A stretch of 64,000 bases of DNA from Acorus gramineus (Eukaryota; Streptophyta; Magnoliopsida; Acorales; Acoraceae): NCBI GenBank assembly GCA_030737835.1, contig CM060848.1, positions 6,041,267 through 6,105,266 on the forward strand, written 5' to 3'. The translations under genes and the position numbers were made by a program. Numbering within the stretch: position 1 is the stretch's first letter; each line of letters starts with the position of its first letter. The notes beneath the pieces are model-generated. The model did not search any database, had not been told where the DNA came from, and worked only from the letters and a program-made list of their open reading frames with translations. This document shows, piece by piece, positions 22,490-34,271 of this stretch.

Positions 22490-22750
22490 CCCTCACAAAC
22501 CCTAATCGGCGGACCTCCTCCTCGGTCGCGGACAACCACTCCTCGGTCACGGCCCGGCCCCTCCACCTTCACGGCACCTCCTCCCGACACCAAGCAACCC
22601 CTCCTCGGTCACGGCCCGGCCCCTCCACCTTCGCGACACCTCCTCCCGACATCAAACAACCCCTCCTCGGTCACGGACCGGCCTCTCTATCTTCGCGGAC
22701 CTCCTCCTCGGTCGCGGACCCACATCCTCTGTTGCGGACCAGTCCCTCTG
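22490..22750 (+). repeat. GC-rich tandem repeat in Harbinger 5' region
   Basis: Three to four imperfect copies of a unit of about 65 bp containing CCTCCTCGGTCACGG and GGCCCCTCCACCTTC. This non-coding leader sequence lies about 300 bp inside the left terminus. Confidence 0.7.
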
Positions 22751-22799
22751 ACCTCCACCCTCCGACGTTTCGACCTCCAATCTCCGACCAAAAGGTAAA

Positions 22800-24968
22800 A
22801 CCAGGTGTGTCATCCCTTTTCATGGTGGCTTTATATTGTAGATGCTGAAATATCTTTTTTTTTTAAGAGACTCCATGTTTAGGGTTCTAATAAATTTAGG
22901 GGCAAAAGCATTCTATTATGAAAAAACGAATACTCCACCTTTGTAGGAATCCTGATAATCTACATTCACTATCTTTTTTTTTTTTTTCAGAGGCTCCATG
23001 TTGCTAAAAAAAGGTTGTGTTTTTCCAATATATTGTGTGATCGTAGTCAACAGAGAAATTTATCTCCTCTTTTCACTGGAGTTCAGTTCGGTCACACATT
23101 AGGAATGTGTCTCAAGTAGTATTATATGACGAAATCGTGTTGTTTACTTGTGTTCTAGCAGAAACACTCCATTGATATAATCAATCCCATCCTTACATTG
23201 CATCAATAGTTTACCAGTGCTGACTTGGGAGTAAATCTCAATTTGTAAGAGTTTAAATTTTTTATTTGTTTGTTACAGAGATAACAACCTCTGTAATCTG
23301 AATTCTGGTAAAAACTATATACATACGCAGCTTCAATTTAAGTCACTTTGTGTATACATCTGTTTACATGTCTCTATAAAGATCATTTGTTCCGTCTCTT
23401 ATGCATCATGAGACCAGGCGTCCATTAAGTAAGTAAATTTGGATGTATGTGTAGAACACGTATCTGAGATACAGAAGCATGTACTTGATGTCATACATGA
23501 AGGTATAGTGATATTATAAAAGATCATTTGTTCAGTACTGCTAAAGCATCAAGCTGTATAGGGAACTTGTCTTGAGTAGTTAGTATAGGTTTCACTGAAC
23601 TGAGTACATAAATAGAATTGCATGGAGATTGATACATGGAGCCTGGATCTTGTTCATCAGGAGTGTGACATTTTAGATGATATATTGATATGATACTCAA
23701 CAATGGTAAGCAGTTGCATTCTCCTCTTATTGTAGTCCACATTTGTCTTTCACGCATTCTCTTCTTTCAATCCAAGACTTATAAACAAACTTATGTTTTG
23801 TTATTTTTATTATTATATCATGCCATGGTATGCATCAGAGAAATTCCTTTCCTTTTACCTCTGGGATTCAGCTCAAGCATGCATTAGGTACTTGCCTCGA
23901 GCATTAGGAAGCATAAATTTTAAGTTTTACAGTTCATGTCGCATAAATGGAATCACATCTTGTACACATGTTGAAGCTGAAACACTCTTTTACTTTAAAA
24001 AAAATTTATGCCTATATTGCATCAATAGCATACAAGGTGTTGACTAGAAGTTCTTCAATTTTATTTCTTTGGTACAAGGATAATGGTCTGAGTAATTTGA
24101 ATTGTAGTAATAATCGTATGCGTGAGGCAACTATAATTAAGTCAATATACATATCCATTCGTTTATGTGTTTCCCAGAAGTTCATTTGTTGCATCTCTAA
24201 ATGTGGTCTTATAGGTCATGGGAGGAGGGGTTGATAAGTAAGAAAAGTTTTGATGGTATGGGTAAAATCTGTGTCTGAAATGCATAAACTTGTTTTTTTT
24301 AAGTTGCAGTTAATTATTCTTCACACTGTTGGATTTATCTGGAAATAACTTGAAATCTCAACATTCTTTTTTGTTTACTTTCAGAACTTTTTCTTGCCTT
24401 GTATCATTTTAATTTGTCAATATGTTTCTTCAAAATAATTTCTTCTAATGAATGTGAATGCCATGTGTTTATGGAGAATGTAACAAGTTGAAGTTTGTGT
24501 TCTCATAAAAAGTGAAACTCATGTTGAAGAGATATATTTAAAAAGGGCTCAATCATCATTGTGTCATTTGTAAGCTTTCTCCAATGCTCAATGTAATTGT
24601 TATTGCATGTCTAATGTGCTGCCTCAGATAATGTTTGATTCTAAGAATGGTAACTCAGTTACTGGAGAGGAACAATCTACTGGGAAACTATATGACATTT
24701 CACATTTCACAAAGTCACTCCTTAAAAAACCGAGATCAGTGATAATTCACCAGGCTTCATTCACTCGAGGCCTCAATTTTCCACATGCGTTCAATGTTTT
24801 TGGAATGTGTCAAGTTTAAAATGAAATGGAGTTGTAATATTTATTTCACTCTCTTCATGGTCCGCAACAAAGATTTGTGCTTTCATGGTCTCATTTTAAT
24901 TGTCAGTATTTCTCATGACTGTTATTGCAATGAATGATCTCATATTCAATTATTTATGTGGGTAGATT
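22800..24968. other. Harbinger internal non-coding region
   Basis: No gene recognised between the left-end repeats and the Myb/SANT gene. Two partly similar blocks (around 22850-23110 and 23850-23900) share AGGCTCCATG- and TTCAGCTC-like phrases. Several short open frames have no homology I can name. It may be a long leader or intron. Confidence 0.4.
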
Positions 24969-25973
24969 ATGGATGCCAAAGCTGGAAGGGCAGTATGGAC
25001 TCCCGAAATGAAAAAAAAGTTCATTGATTTATGTCTAGAACAAATCAAATTAGGTGGTCGGCCTGCCGCCAACCTGAAAACATCAGCATGGGCTAAAGTG
25101 AGAGTGGAATTTAACAAGCATTTTGGGGTTTCATATGATCAAAGAAAGTGCAAGAATTTTTGGGACATGCTGAAGAAACAATGGAATGCCTGGCATAAGT
25201 TGATTTCCCTTACTGGCATAGGAGAGGTTGCCCCAGGACAAACAGTCCAGATGGATCCAGAAAGATGGGATGAGCATATTAAGGTAATTTACTTAATTTT
25301 CTATTCGTGCTAATGCCCTTGGTCATACCTAACCGGTTAACATTAATTTGAAATACAGGCAAACCCCGATGCCAAACAGTTTAGGTACAAACCCCTTTCT
25401 CATGCTGAAGAGATGGAACAACTGTTTGGGGGGGTAACGGCCACGGGAAAGCACGCTTTCACTCCAATGGTTGAGGATTCTTTTCTTGATGATTTGGATA
25501 ACTATGGCAACTCATCACACTCGTCCATTCCCACTTCCGCCGAATTCTCTACCCAAAGGGGTCCTCCAGATGCCATAGAGCCTGACCCAGTAAACGTTGA
25601 TATAGAGGACAATGTCGATGATAGTCCATTGTCTAATGTTAGCCGAAAACGCCGATGCCATCCCAAACCGCAGAGGAAAAATTCTGTTGATGACTTTATA
25701 GAGAAGATTGATGGAGTGCTGGATAAGATTGCCAATTCCGCTACCAGTGAGGCAAGCGCTCCCATGATGCCACCACCCATGAGGCCATCTCCCACAATTG
25801 CTGAGTGTTTTGAGTCTCTCCAACAAACCCCGGAGATCGACCCTGATAGTGAGCTATTTTCGCAGGCTATGCTATTCTTCCTAGAGCCCGACCAGCGCGA
25901 GTTGTGGATGCTTAGCAAGAGGGCAACAGCAAGAATTCAGCTCTTGCATACTCATGCCAAACGTTTCAAGTAG
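24969..25973 (+). CDS. Harbinger Myb/SANT-like DNA-binding protein
   Basis: Two exons, 24969-25283 and 25359-25973, joined in phase 0 across a 75-bp intron (AAG/GTAATT ... ATACAG/GCA), giving 308 residues. Residues about 8-105 form a Myb/SANT-like domain (PF12776): VWTPEMKKKFIDLCLEQIKL, then KNFWDMLKKQWNAWHKLI. The splice gives DEHIK-ANPDAKQFRY, the usual continuation in this family. The C-terminal part is acidic, then basic (SRKRRCHPKPQRK, a likely nuclear signal). In Harbinger elements this protein binds element ends and helps bring the transposase to the nucleus and DNA. The frame is intact and was apparently spared by the damage to its partner gene. Confidence 0.85.
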
Positions 25974-26844
25974 ATGATTAGAGATGTTTTCTAGTAGACC
26001 ATTGATGATGGAACTATGCAGGATTTGTTAATGTTTGTTTTTATGTATGGACATCAAGGTGTTGTCTTTATTAATTTGTATGGATTCTTATGTTTATTTT
26101 TATGAATGTATGGATGCTTACTATTGTGTTTATGTACCTGTATGGATCATTATGTTTATGAAACTCTTTATTTACATGTATGGATGGGTTTGTTTGTGTC
26201 TATGCTCAACTTCTAATAGATGTGTATATCTGAATTTGTTTAGGTTTAAATGGAGCCACAATATAAGCTCTTTGTCCTTTGGTTTGTATTGTATTACATA
26301 CGCAACCTCCTAACTGAACGTCAAGGCCCAAGAATAGTTCATAATTCTGAATTGAGTGGGCACCAATATGTGTTTGGTATACTCAATGGACATGAACGCC
26401 TATGCAATGAATTATTTCGCATGGATGGGCGGGTGTTTGTGGGGTTGGTCTCCTTATTCCGAGTTGAAGGATGGTTGAAGGACACACGAAACATGTCGGT
26501 TGAAGAACAACTTGCCATATTCCTCAGCGTTGTTGGACATAATGTGAGGAACATATATTGCCAGGACCGATTCCAACACTCTGGAGAGACCATATCCCGT
26601 CACTTCAGAAAGGTCTTAAAGGCTTGCTTGAAACTGAGTCAGAGAATTATCCAACCAACCGATCTCTCCCAAACCCCGAATCAGATTTTATCAAATTCTC
26701 GCTATTATCCGGCATTCAAGGTAATCAAAATTACTCAGACTGTCTAATAGAAACATTAGACCTTCTCTTCATCAATGAAAACATACTTGCCATATTTATT
26801 AACAAAACTTTTGGTTCCTAGGATTGCATCGGGGCATTAGATGG

Positions 26845-29800
26845 TGTTATATATGTGTCACTTTTTGGCCTATTGGCAATCTTTGGAGCATTTTTAGCAG
26901 TTTTAAAATTTTTAGGGTTTTTCAATCGGAACCGCATAATTTCAGACTGTTAGCTATCGTCTGAGCTAGAGGACTCCGATTGAAAATCTAACTGCATATT
27001 ATGTGTCCTGGTGCCATTTTAAGCCACTCATGAAAATTTCATCGAATTCTGGCATCGTTTGCAAAAATTTCGCAGTTCCAGGGCGTATCCGGGTTTTTAA
27101 GTCGCGCTCTACTTAAAAGAAATCGAAAATATCTCAACACTATTCATCATCTTCCCGACCTGCTCTCTCTCTCTCCTCTCCTCCGATTTTCTTCCGTTCG
27201 AGCCCCTTACACCCCTCAAAACCAAAAACCTAAAGCACGGGAAGTGTAGATCGGGTCCCGATCTACGCTCCGGTGTCTTCAAATTCGAATTCCGACGATC
27301 CTAGCCTCCCCGACCTCCCCTCTCTCTCCTCTGTTTCGAGCCAAATCAAGGGCCGTGATAGATCGGGGCGTGAGAAGGCTTGTGGGAAGGGTTTCGGCGC
27401 GTGGAGATCCACCGGACGCCTCCTCCTCCCCTCGGTAAGCCTCCTTTCCCTCTTATTTCTCGTCTAGATGATTGCTAGGGGAGGGTTTTGTGTTTGGGAG
27501 GTGGTTGGTGGCGGTGGGGGTCGTCGGAGGGTGGTCGGAGGTGGTTGGAGGTGGTCGGGGCAGTGGGAGGGGTGGTTGGAGGCGCTCGACAGGCTGGGGG
27601 ACTGTCCCGGGCAGCAGGGAGCAGCGGCAGCGGCCAGGCAGCGCGCAGGCCGGGCGCGCGCGGGCATGTGCTCGTGCGTGCGCGGGTGTGCTTGCGCGCG
27701 GCGTGTGCGTGGGTGTGCGCGGGTCTGGTGCGTGGGGCTGGTCGTGCTGGGCGCGCTGGATGGGCTGGGGGCCTCAGGCAGCACAGGCAACGAGCACAGG
27801 AGCCGGCTGGGCGTGCGCGCGTGCGTACGCGCGAGCGTGCGCGCGGGCGTGCGCTCGGGGGAGCTGGTCGCGGCGGTGCGAGGCGTGCGAGCTGCTCGGG
27901 TGGTGCTGTGCGCGAGGGGCTGATGGCGAGCTGGTCTGGGCGCTGGTCTGGCGCGCGCGAGGTGCTGGCCGAGGTGCTGGCGGAGGTGCTGGACGCGCGA
28001 GGTGCTGGCGGAGGTGCTGGACGCGCGAGGGGCTGGCCGAGGTGCTGGCCGAGGGCTGGGCGGAGCGCACGGGTGCTGGGGCGCGCGCGGAGGAGGCGCG
28101 GGGCGAGGAGCTGAGCGCGAGGTGGTGTGCGCGGGCGCGAGGTGGTGTGCGCGGGGGCGAGGCGCCGCGCGGGGGGCGCGCGGGGTACTCGCGGGCCAGC
28201 GCACGGCGTGCGGAGCGCGTGCGGGCTGCCGCGGCTGGGCGCGGTGGACGCGCGGTGCCCCGGGCGGTGCGCGGGCGATGGCGCGGCGGCGCGTCCGGGC
28301 GGTCGGGTGGCCGTGCGGGTGGTGGCCGGCCGTGCGGGTGGTTGCCGGGGGGTGTTGGGTGTTTGTTTGTGTGTGTTATGTATTTTTGGGATAATTGTGG
28401 ATTTATTCTAACCAGTTAATACCTTGTCTTGCAGATCTCGACGGACGGTCGCGTGTCGACCCGATTCCCGGTGAGTGGGACAACCCAACCCAGTGTGGGA
28501 GGCGCTACATGCTTTGGGCGTGTACCGTCCTCCCCTGGGGCTTATAGTTAGTGTTAACTGCTTTGATGTAATCCATGTATGCATGATGTGTGTGTAGAAT
28601 TGCATGCCACCCTAGATTGTGTGATAGGGACTTGCACCCTTAGGATTGTGCATGAGCCATGCATCCTGCCACCTCGCTATCGTGCTAGGAAAGCCCGACC
28701 TGTGCATGCGTCCTATTAGTTTGGTTTATTTAATTAAATGCGAACTGTAATAATAGATAGCATGCTTAGGGAATATAAGGGGGGCCTTGCGAGGTTAACA
28801 TTGAGACCCGGGTTAGGGTACTCCGTGTTCCTCGTTTGGTTGTCGGATGTCCTACATCGGGACCTCAGGTTACCCTCCCAAGGTCTCTATTTTCCCTTGT
28901 ATTATGATTAATAAATGCATGATCCCCGCATCCTGGTTATGCGCGCTGGTGGAATTCTGAGGAATTCGAGACATTAGAGTCTTAGAGATGTGCTGTCAGC
29001 GGATCCGATTGGATCATATGCGATGGATAGGCTGTTCTGTTCCCCTCGTCGGATCCGTGTAGAGACTACCTCGGCGTTAGACAGGTTGTCCCGTGCAGGG
29101 GCTCCCACTAGTAGGCGCCTCCTGACTTGGAAGGACTGCGCTGAACATGGGAGTGGCCAAACAACCGCGGAGTGAGGAGAGACTATCGGTGGACCAAGGG
29201 TAACCAACAGCCTAGTCAGTCCGAAGAGCCTAGGTCACCTGTTGAGAGGTGAGGGTGAGGGTATGGTGGGCCGGCGATGTGATGACCCACAGGATTATGA
29301 ATGGATGTTTATCAACCCGCTAAGTCCCAACATCCTAGGTCACCTGTTGAGGGTGAGGGTGAGGGTGAGGGTATGGGGTTCGGCGATGAACGAACCCCCG
29401 GATGGTGATATTATGCCACTTGTGGCTTATGAATTGATTAAATGTGGTTAATATGACTGTATGCATGGGTTGTGCTATTCACTGAGCGTGTGGCTCACCC
29501 CTCGCATATTGCCTTTTCAGTGATCTCTGAGGGAGGAGCTTCCCGAGCGACTACACCGGCAGAGGGCAGCGCCGCGTCCCACGAGTTTTGAGGCCATCAG
29601 CACCCTTCTTTCTGTTGTATGTATATGTTCTGTGCTTGGGCACTTAGTTGGATTATATTTGGATTTTGTTGTGTATATTTATGACATGTTGGCTCTCACG
29701 GGACTTTTGATTATGTATCGAGTCTGTAGTGTGTTTTGACTACAGACTCAGTCTTTTAGCTTCCGCACTCGGTGTATATATTATGTCAGCCCTGTTTTTA

Positions 29801-29906
29801 TCTGTGTGTCATTTTAGTGATTGTTTGTGGTTTATTATTGATTCCTGTCACTGATATCATATATACACTTGCCGCGTCCCGGGGACGGCCGCCCTGGGGC
29901 GTGACA
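26845..29906 (+). mobile_element. 3.06-kb LTR-type insertion (fossil) in the Harbinger transposase
   Basis: It starts TGTTATATATGTG and ends GGGGCGTGACA, the TG...CA form of LTR ends. No gag or pol domains are visible. A leader-like CT-rich stretch (27150-27450), a very GC-rich 0.9-kb block (27470-28370) and a non-coding remainder with short GGGTGA repeats (29240-29375) suggest a long solo LTR or a non-coding LTR derivative. The family is unassigned. The junction bases are ambiguous: a repeated ATGGTG is found at both edges, but no 5-bp duplication fits TG...CA ends. It is younger than the Harbinger insertion. Confidence 0.45.
27470..28370. repeat. Extreme GC-rich low-complexity block
   Basis: About 900 bp dominated by GCGCG, GGTGCTGG and GAGGTGC repeats, in a window that is otherwise AT-rich. 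Open frames on both strands reach 200-315 codons but are low-complexity Ala/Arg/Gly or Pro/Ser text and are not taken as genes. Confidence 0.8.
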
Positions 29907-30557
29907 TGGTGCACGCAATCATCGAAACTGACAATCAAGTTCCATATCGGGGTCGGAAGGGGGATTGCATGCAGAATGTACTTGCGGTATGCAATTTCGA
30001 CATGTTATTTACTTACGTAATGGCCGGATGGGAAGGAACTGCTCATGACTCGCGCATCCTTTCGGATACAATCCGCGACCCTTCCAATAGGTTTCCAATG
30101 CCCCCCTAATGGGAAATATTATCTTGTAGATGCTGGATATACGAATAGAAGGGGATTTCTAGCACCTTACCGTAATGTAAGGTATTGGTTGGGTGACTAC
30201 CGGAGGGGTTTAGGACCCCAAAGCAAGGAGGAGCTGTTTAATTATTTCCACTCATCTTTGCGGAACGTGATTGAGAGAACATTTGGTGTGTGGAAGGCGC
30301 GCTTCCCAATCCTTAAGAAGATGGCCCCTTATCCATTCGGTATTCAGGTCCGAATCGTGGCGGCAACAATGGCGATCCATAATTATATTAGAATGTCTAA
30401 TCTAACAGATGCCTTGTTCGAGAGATACCAAAACACGGCTGTTGAAGATGAAAATGCCACTGAGCAGCAATACCCCATAGTCCAACCCGACAACGAACAG
30501 GCTGAGATGAATGCAACACGAGAGGAGATTGCTAATCTCCTTTACAGTAGACGATGA

Positions 30558-31846
30558 TTATTTGGGTTCCAATGATGGTTTTTCAGGTGCCTTGCCAGAC
30601 AAATATGGTTAAAAGTATTATTTAAAATGATTTGCTATACTTTGATTATTTAAGCTCTTTTGTCGATCTATGCCCTTTATCTAATGTAAACGTTATTGAA
30701 GTTTCTCTTTGTTTACTGGTATTGATCTGTTTGAACCAATGTAATAAAACCAATGGTTTTCTGTTCTGAAACTATCATTTCTTATTGATGGTGTTTCCAT
30801 TTTTAACACCATATGAAATAATGTGATTCTGATAACATTGATTTTTCTGTTGTGTTTACTCAGGTACTAGCTTTTTAGAGAAGATGATATTCAGGGAACA
30901 CGGCATGATTGATGGATTGCTGCTTAAACAATGATTTCTGGCATTACAATGGAAAAGATGATGCCCGTGAGATTAATAAATTTTGCTGTAGCTTTTTGAA
31001 ATCTTTAGTTCTCTTCTGTTAATGCAACTCTTGAACATCAGAAATGATGATAACATGCTACTGTTATTGGAGACACTATTGTTTTGTGATAATTGGGAGA
31101 CTTTCCAAGTGATTCAATTATGGTGATTTATGATTTAGGATATCAAATTCATTGATAGATTTGTAAATTTCATGTTTTCATTATATGGCTTGAATTTTTA
31201 TTAATGTTTGGATATAATATGGTGAAGTGTATTTCCATGTTTATCGATAGGAAAAAAAATAAAATGATCAGTGCTTGAATTGTAGAATGAAATGATTTGC
31301 AGCCATATGATTACTATTGGGTTTAAGTTTGTGTAATATTCACTCTTTAAAGTGGGACATATATTTCGGGGAACAAATCAATATTGTTGAAATAGTTAAA
31401 AAATAAGCATGTTTTTTAAATTTTCACGTTTGTGAAATATTCACTCTCTAAAGTAGGACATATATTTCGAGGAACAAATATATTTTTCAAATAGTTAAAA
31501 AATAAGCACGTTTTTTAAATATTCAAGTTTATGAAATATTCACTCTCTAAAGTGGGACATATATTTCGAGGAACAAATTCATATTTTTGAAATAGTTCAA
31601 AAATAAGCATGTTTTTTAATTATTCAATCAAACATCAAAATAACATTCAGTACTTAATAAATAGACCAAAATACCCTTCTAATAAGCACTACTATTAAGT
31701 GGTGAACCAAACACACTTATCTGAATAAGTACTTATATTTTCCGCTAAACCAAACAGTATTCTGCATAAAACATTCAGCACTTATACAATCAGCACTGAA
31801 TAATTCAACACTTAAAATTCAACATTCAGCAGAACCAAACGCAGCC
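30558..31846. repeat. Harbinger 3' region with three ~105-bp tandem repeats
   Basis: 31332-31630 holds three imperfect copies of a unit containing TATTCACTC, GGGACATATATTTCG and AAAATAAGCA. The rest is an AT-rich 3' untranslated region leading to the right terminal inverted repeat. Confidence 0.7.
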
Positions 31847-32044
31847 TAAATCTCTCAAATCACCTAATCTTAACTGAATCCTAAATAAAAAATATAAAAC
31901 ATATTTAAATATAAATTTTTTTATCTAATCCTAATTATCCATAAAAGATATAATAAACCTAACAAATAATATTAAAATTGTAAATCATCAACAATCGTCT
32001 ATTTGGTAGTCCTAGATCGATTGGTCCATGATCGTTCTGCATGA

Positions 32045-32580
32045 TTCTCTCCCTCTTTAGAAAAACTCGTTCTCGAGTTTAGTTGAACGATTTGGTGAGG
32101 AAGCCCGAGCAATTGTTGACATGATCCAATGAATTTTAATGGTGTAACTTCAAGGACACTCAACCGATCGAAGCTGACGAAGTTTGTGTTCTTTCGATCT
32201 CCGATAGCCATTGATATTATTTTGTTTAATATATGATGGACTGAAATGAAATGAGCAATATGTGAGATTGAGTGTTCTGGAAGGAAAACTTCGATGTGAG
32301 GGGTTGAATGATTTTTTTTTTTTTTTTTATGTGTGAAGGAAGCACGGATAGGTGAGATGGGTTGGTTGATACGGAGAAATACACGTGGATGGCTGTGGGA
32401 AGGTTGGATGAATGAAATAAATAGAGGTTGACAGTGGCAACTTCTCAACGAATACAACGACAGCAACGGCGGCGGCGGCGACTCTCCACAGCAGCAATGG
32501 CAACTCGGCACAGCAGCGGTGTGCTCGGAAGCAGTTGCTTTCGATGGCAGTGGCGGCTTGTGGCGGTGGTCGTAACCTTG
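32045..32580 (-). other. Internal region of the TRIM-like element
   Basis: Short non-coding interior between the LTRs with a GGCGGC-type microsatellite near 32462-32476 and a poly-T at 32309-32325. Several short open frames show no retroelement domains. Confidence 0.55.
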
Positions 32581-33199
32581 GCTCTGATACCAACTAATGC
32601 ATCGTGATGATCATGCTCTTCTGCAGATCCGATCAAAGATGCAAGATCTGCAAGCTCCAACAATGCTGTTGATTCTTAACGAAAAATGCTAGGACGATGA
32701 GCTTAAACGTATCTGTTGATTCCTAAGAATACCAAAACGATGGAATGAATCTGCTATTCTATCAAGAACAACAAAGACAATAGAAGAATTTTAATAAAGA
32801 GAATAATCTCAAATTTTCAAAAATATAATCTCCCTTTAATTTTGTGTTTACAGAGTTTATTTATAGAGTAGAGAATCCCAACAAACTAGGATCTCGACAA
32901 TAAATATCTCAAATCACCTAATCTTAACTGAATCTTAAATAAAAAATACAAAACATATCTGAATATATATAAATATAAAAATATTAACTAATCCTAATTA
33001 TCCATAAAAGATATGATAAACCTAACAAATAATATTAAAATTGCAAATCATCAACAATCGTCCATTTGGTGGTCCTAGATCGAATGGTCCATGATCGTCT
33101 TGCATCATGTATTATTTTCTCTATTATTTGGTGGTCTAAGAAATTGATTATTAGAATTTGTTTATTTTCTTAATTGTATTTTGTTATCCTAAGAGGATC

Positions 33200-33375
33200 A
33201 ACAACTACATAAAATTTCATCGTTTCTGGTATTCTTAGGAATCAATAGACTCGTTGAAGCCCTTCGTCCTAGTATTCTTCGCGAATCAACAGCGTCGTAG
33301 GAGCCTGTAGATCTCGCACCCCTGAAGGTTGATCGGGTCAACAGATGAGCGTGGTCCTCACGCTGCATCACAACT
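33200..33375 (+). repeat. Inverted fragment of the TRIM-like LTR
   Basis: This reads as the reverse complement of the LTR part at 21890-21995 and 32630-32740 (for example GGTATTCTTAGGAATCAA). It lies about 100 bp outside the 5' LTR in opposite orientation, so the locus holds a mirrored LTR pair. Confidence 0.6.
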
Positions 33376-34271
33376 TTAATTTTTCATGATTTTGAGATCG
33401 TTAAAAGACATTCACGAGAGTATTTTTAGAAAAAAAATTGAATATATATTTAGAGTCAGTTTGATAATTTTGATCTAGAAGGAGAATTCTTACCTCTCAT
33501 GAATCCATTTTTGTAGATTCAGTGAAATGAGATATGTTACATAGAATATTTAAAAATGAATACAAGAATAGAAGATTCCAAACAAAATTTTCTCTGTGTT
33601 CAAGTAAAAGGCGAATGAAAATGAATGTCAAACTGGTCCTTAATTATGTTTGAGTGAAAAAACAAAGAAAATGTTAGGGACTTAATTTTTCACATAACTC
33701 ATATTATCCAATAAATTTTTGAAAAATTTATATTTATCTAATAAAGTATATTTTTTTATAAAAAAATAAAATCTATATTTTAATAAATTAAATACGTATC
33801 TTTTGATTAAACTATATAGAAAAAGTGAACTCTGTAGTGCCAGAGAATGTAAGATTTGCAACTCCAGAACTCAATCATAATTTTGACAAATGACATGGTA
33901 GCTGAAGATGTTTGATTAGATATCGATTCCATAGAGTGGCCGCTATATATGGTGACACTTCCACCTCATAACCTTTGACCAAGGAAAATGTTATAGATAA
34001 TTATTGCTACAATTTATTTACAGTCCTCGATTTATTGAATAAAAAACAATTTAAAAAATAAAATATATCCTATCTACCCCTAGACTCCGATTCTAATCGC
34101 TTTTATTGTTTTCTATCTATATTTGCTTTTTCTATCTCTAATCCTCTCATTCCTCATTCAGACTTTTACTAATTCTTTTGTCAATGAAAGTGATTGAATG
34201 TGTGAGTCTATCTTTTTTTTCAAAAAAATAAAATATATAATATAATTAATTTAATACACATCTTTTTTGTA
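33376..34271. other. Intergenic, no gene seen
   Basis: AT-rich. Downstream of the broken PELPK copy. No repeats or motifs recognised. Confidence 0.5.

Larger units (their letters stand above)
26250..30557 (+). pseudogene. Harbinger DDE transposase, interrupted
   Basis: Exon 1 (26250-26720) holds the N-terminal helix-turn-helix part (MSVEEQLAIFLSVVGHNVRN; HSGETISRHFRKVLKACLKL). The intron is 26721-26821. Exon 2 starts DCIGALDG, with the first catalytic Asp codon at 26840-26842, and is then broken by a 3.06-kb LTR-type insertion. It resumes at about 29907 with VHAIIETDNQVPYRGRKGD, the second Asp (GTAHDSRIL) and the catalytic Glu (NVIERTFGVWKARF). A one-base insertion near 30100-30108, beside a C run, shifts the frame before NGKYYLVDAGY. 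The C-terminus ends at 30557. Homology is to the DDE_4 (PF13359) PIF-type transposases. The gene is inactive as it stands. Confidence 0.85.
22171..31846 (+). mobile_element. PIF/Harbinger DNA transposon with both genes
   Basis: The terminal inverted repeat AGCTGCGTTTGGTTC pairs with GGCTGCGTTTGGTTC, flanked by the 3-bp TAA target duplication (22168-22170 and 31847-31849) that is typical of the superfamily. It carries a Myb/SANT-like DNA-binding protein gene (24969-25973) and a DDE transposase gene (26250-30557), both on the plus strand. Without its own 3.06-kb insertion it would be about 6.6 kb. It sits in the 3' LTR of a TRIM-like element. The transposase is interrupted and has a frameshift, so the element cannot be autonomous now. 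Confidence 0.9.
21872..33107 (-). mobile_element. TRIM-like LTR element (fossil), interrupted by a Harbinger element
   Basis: The minus-strand 5' LTR is 32595-33107 (about 513 bp) and the primer-binding site is at 32581-32592 (GCTCTGATACCA). The internal region of only about 550 bp (32045-32580) has no retroviral coding, and a purine-rich tract precedes the 3' LTR. The 3' LTR is split into 21872-22170 and 31847-32044 by the Harbinger insertion. The LTR halves match closely across this gap. LTR ends read TGATGC...GCATTA. It is non-autonomous. The 3' LTR appears shortened at its outer end and no target duplication is evident. Confidence 0.75.

Noticed and set aside
27464-28419. Several long open frames (up to 315 codons) in the GC-rich block
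   Set aside because: Low-complexity Gly/Ala/Arg or Pro/Ser text, open on both strands because stop codons are rare in GC-rich DNA.
28810-28822. Telomere-like GGGTTAGGGT and GGGTGAGGGTGAGGG runs in the LTR-type insertion
   Set aside because: Too short and imperfect for a telomeric tract; ordinary minisatellite.
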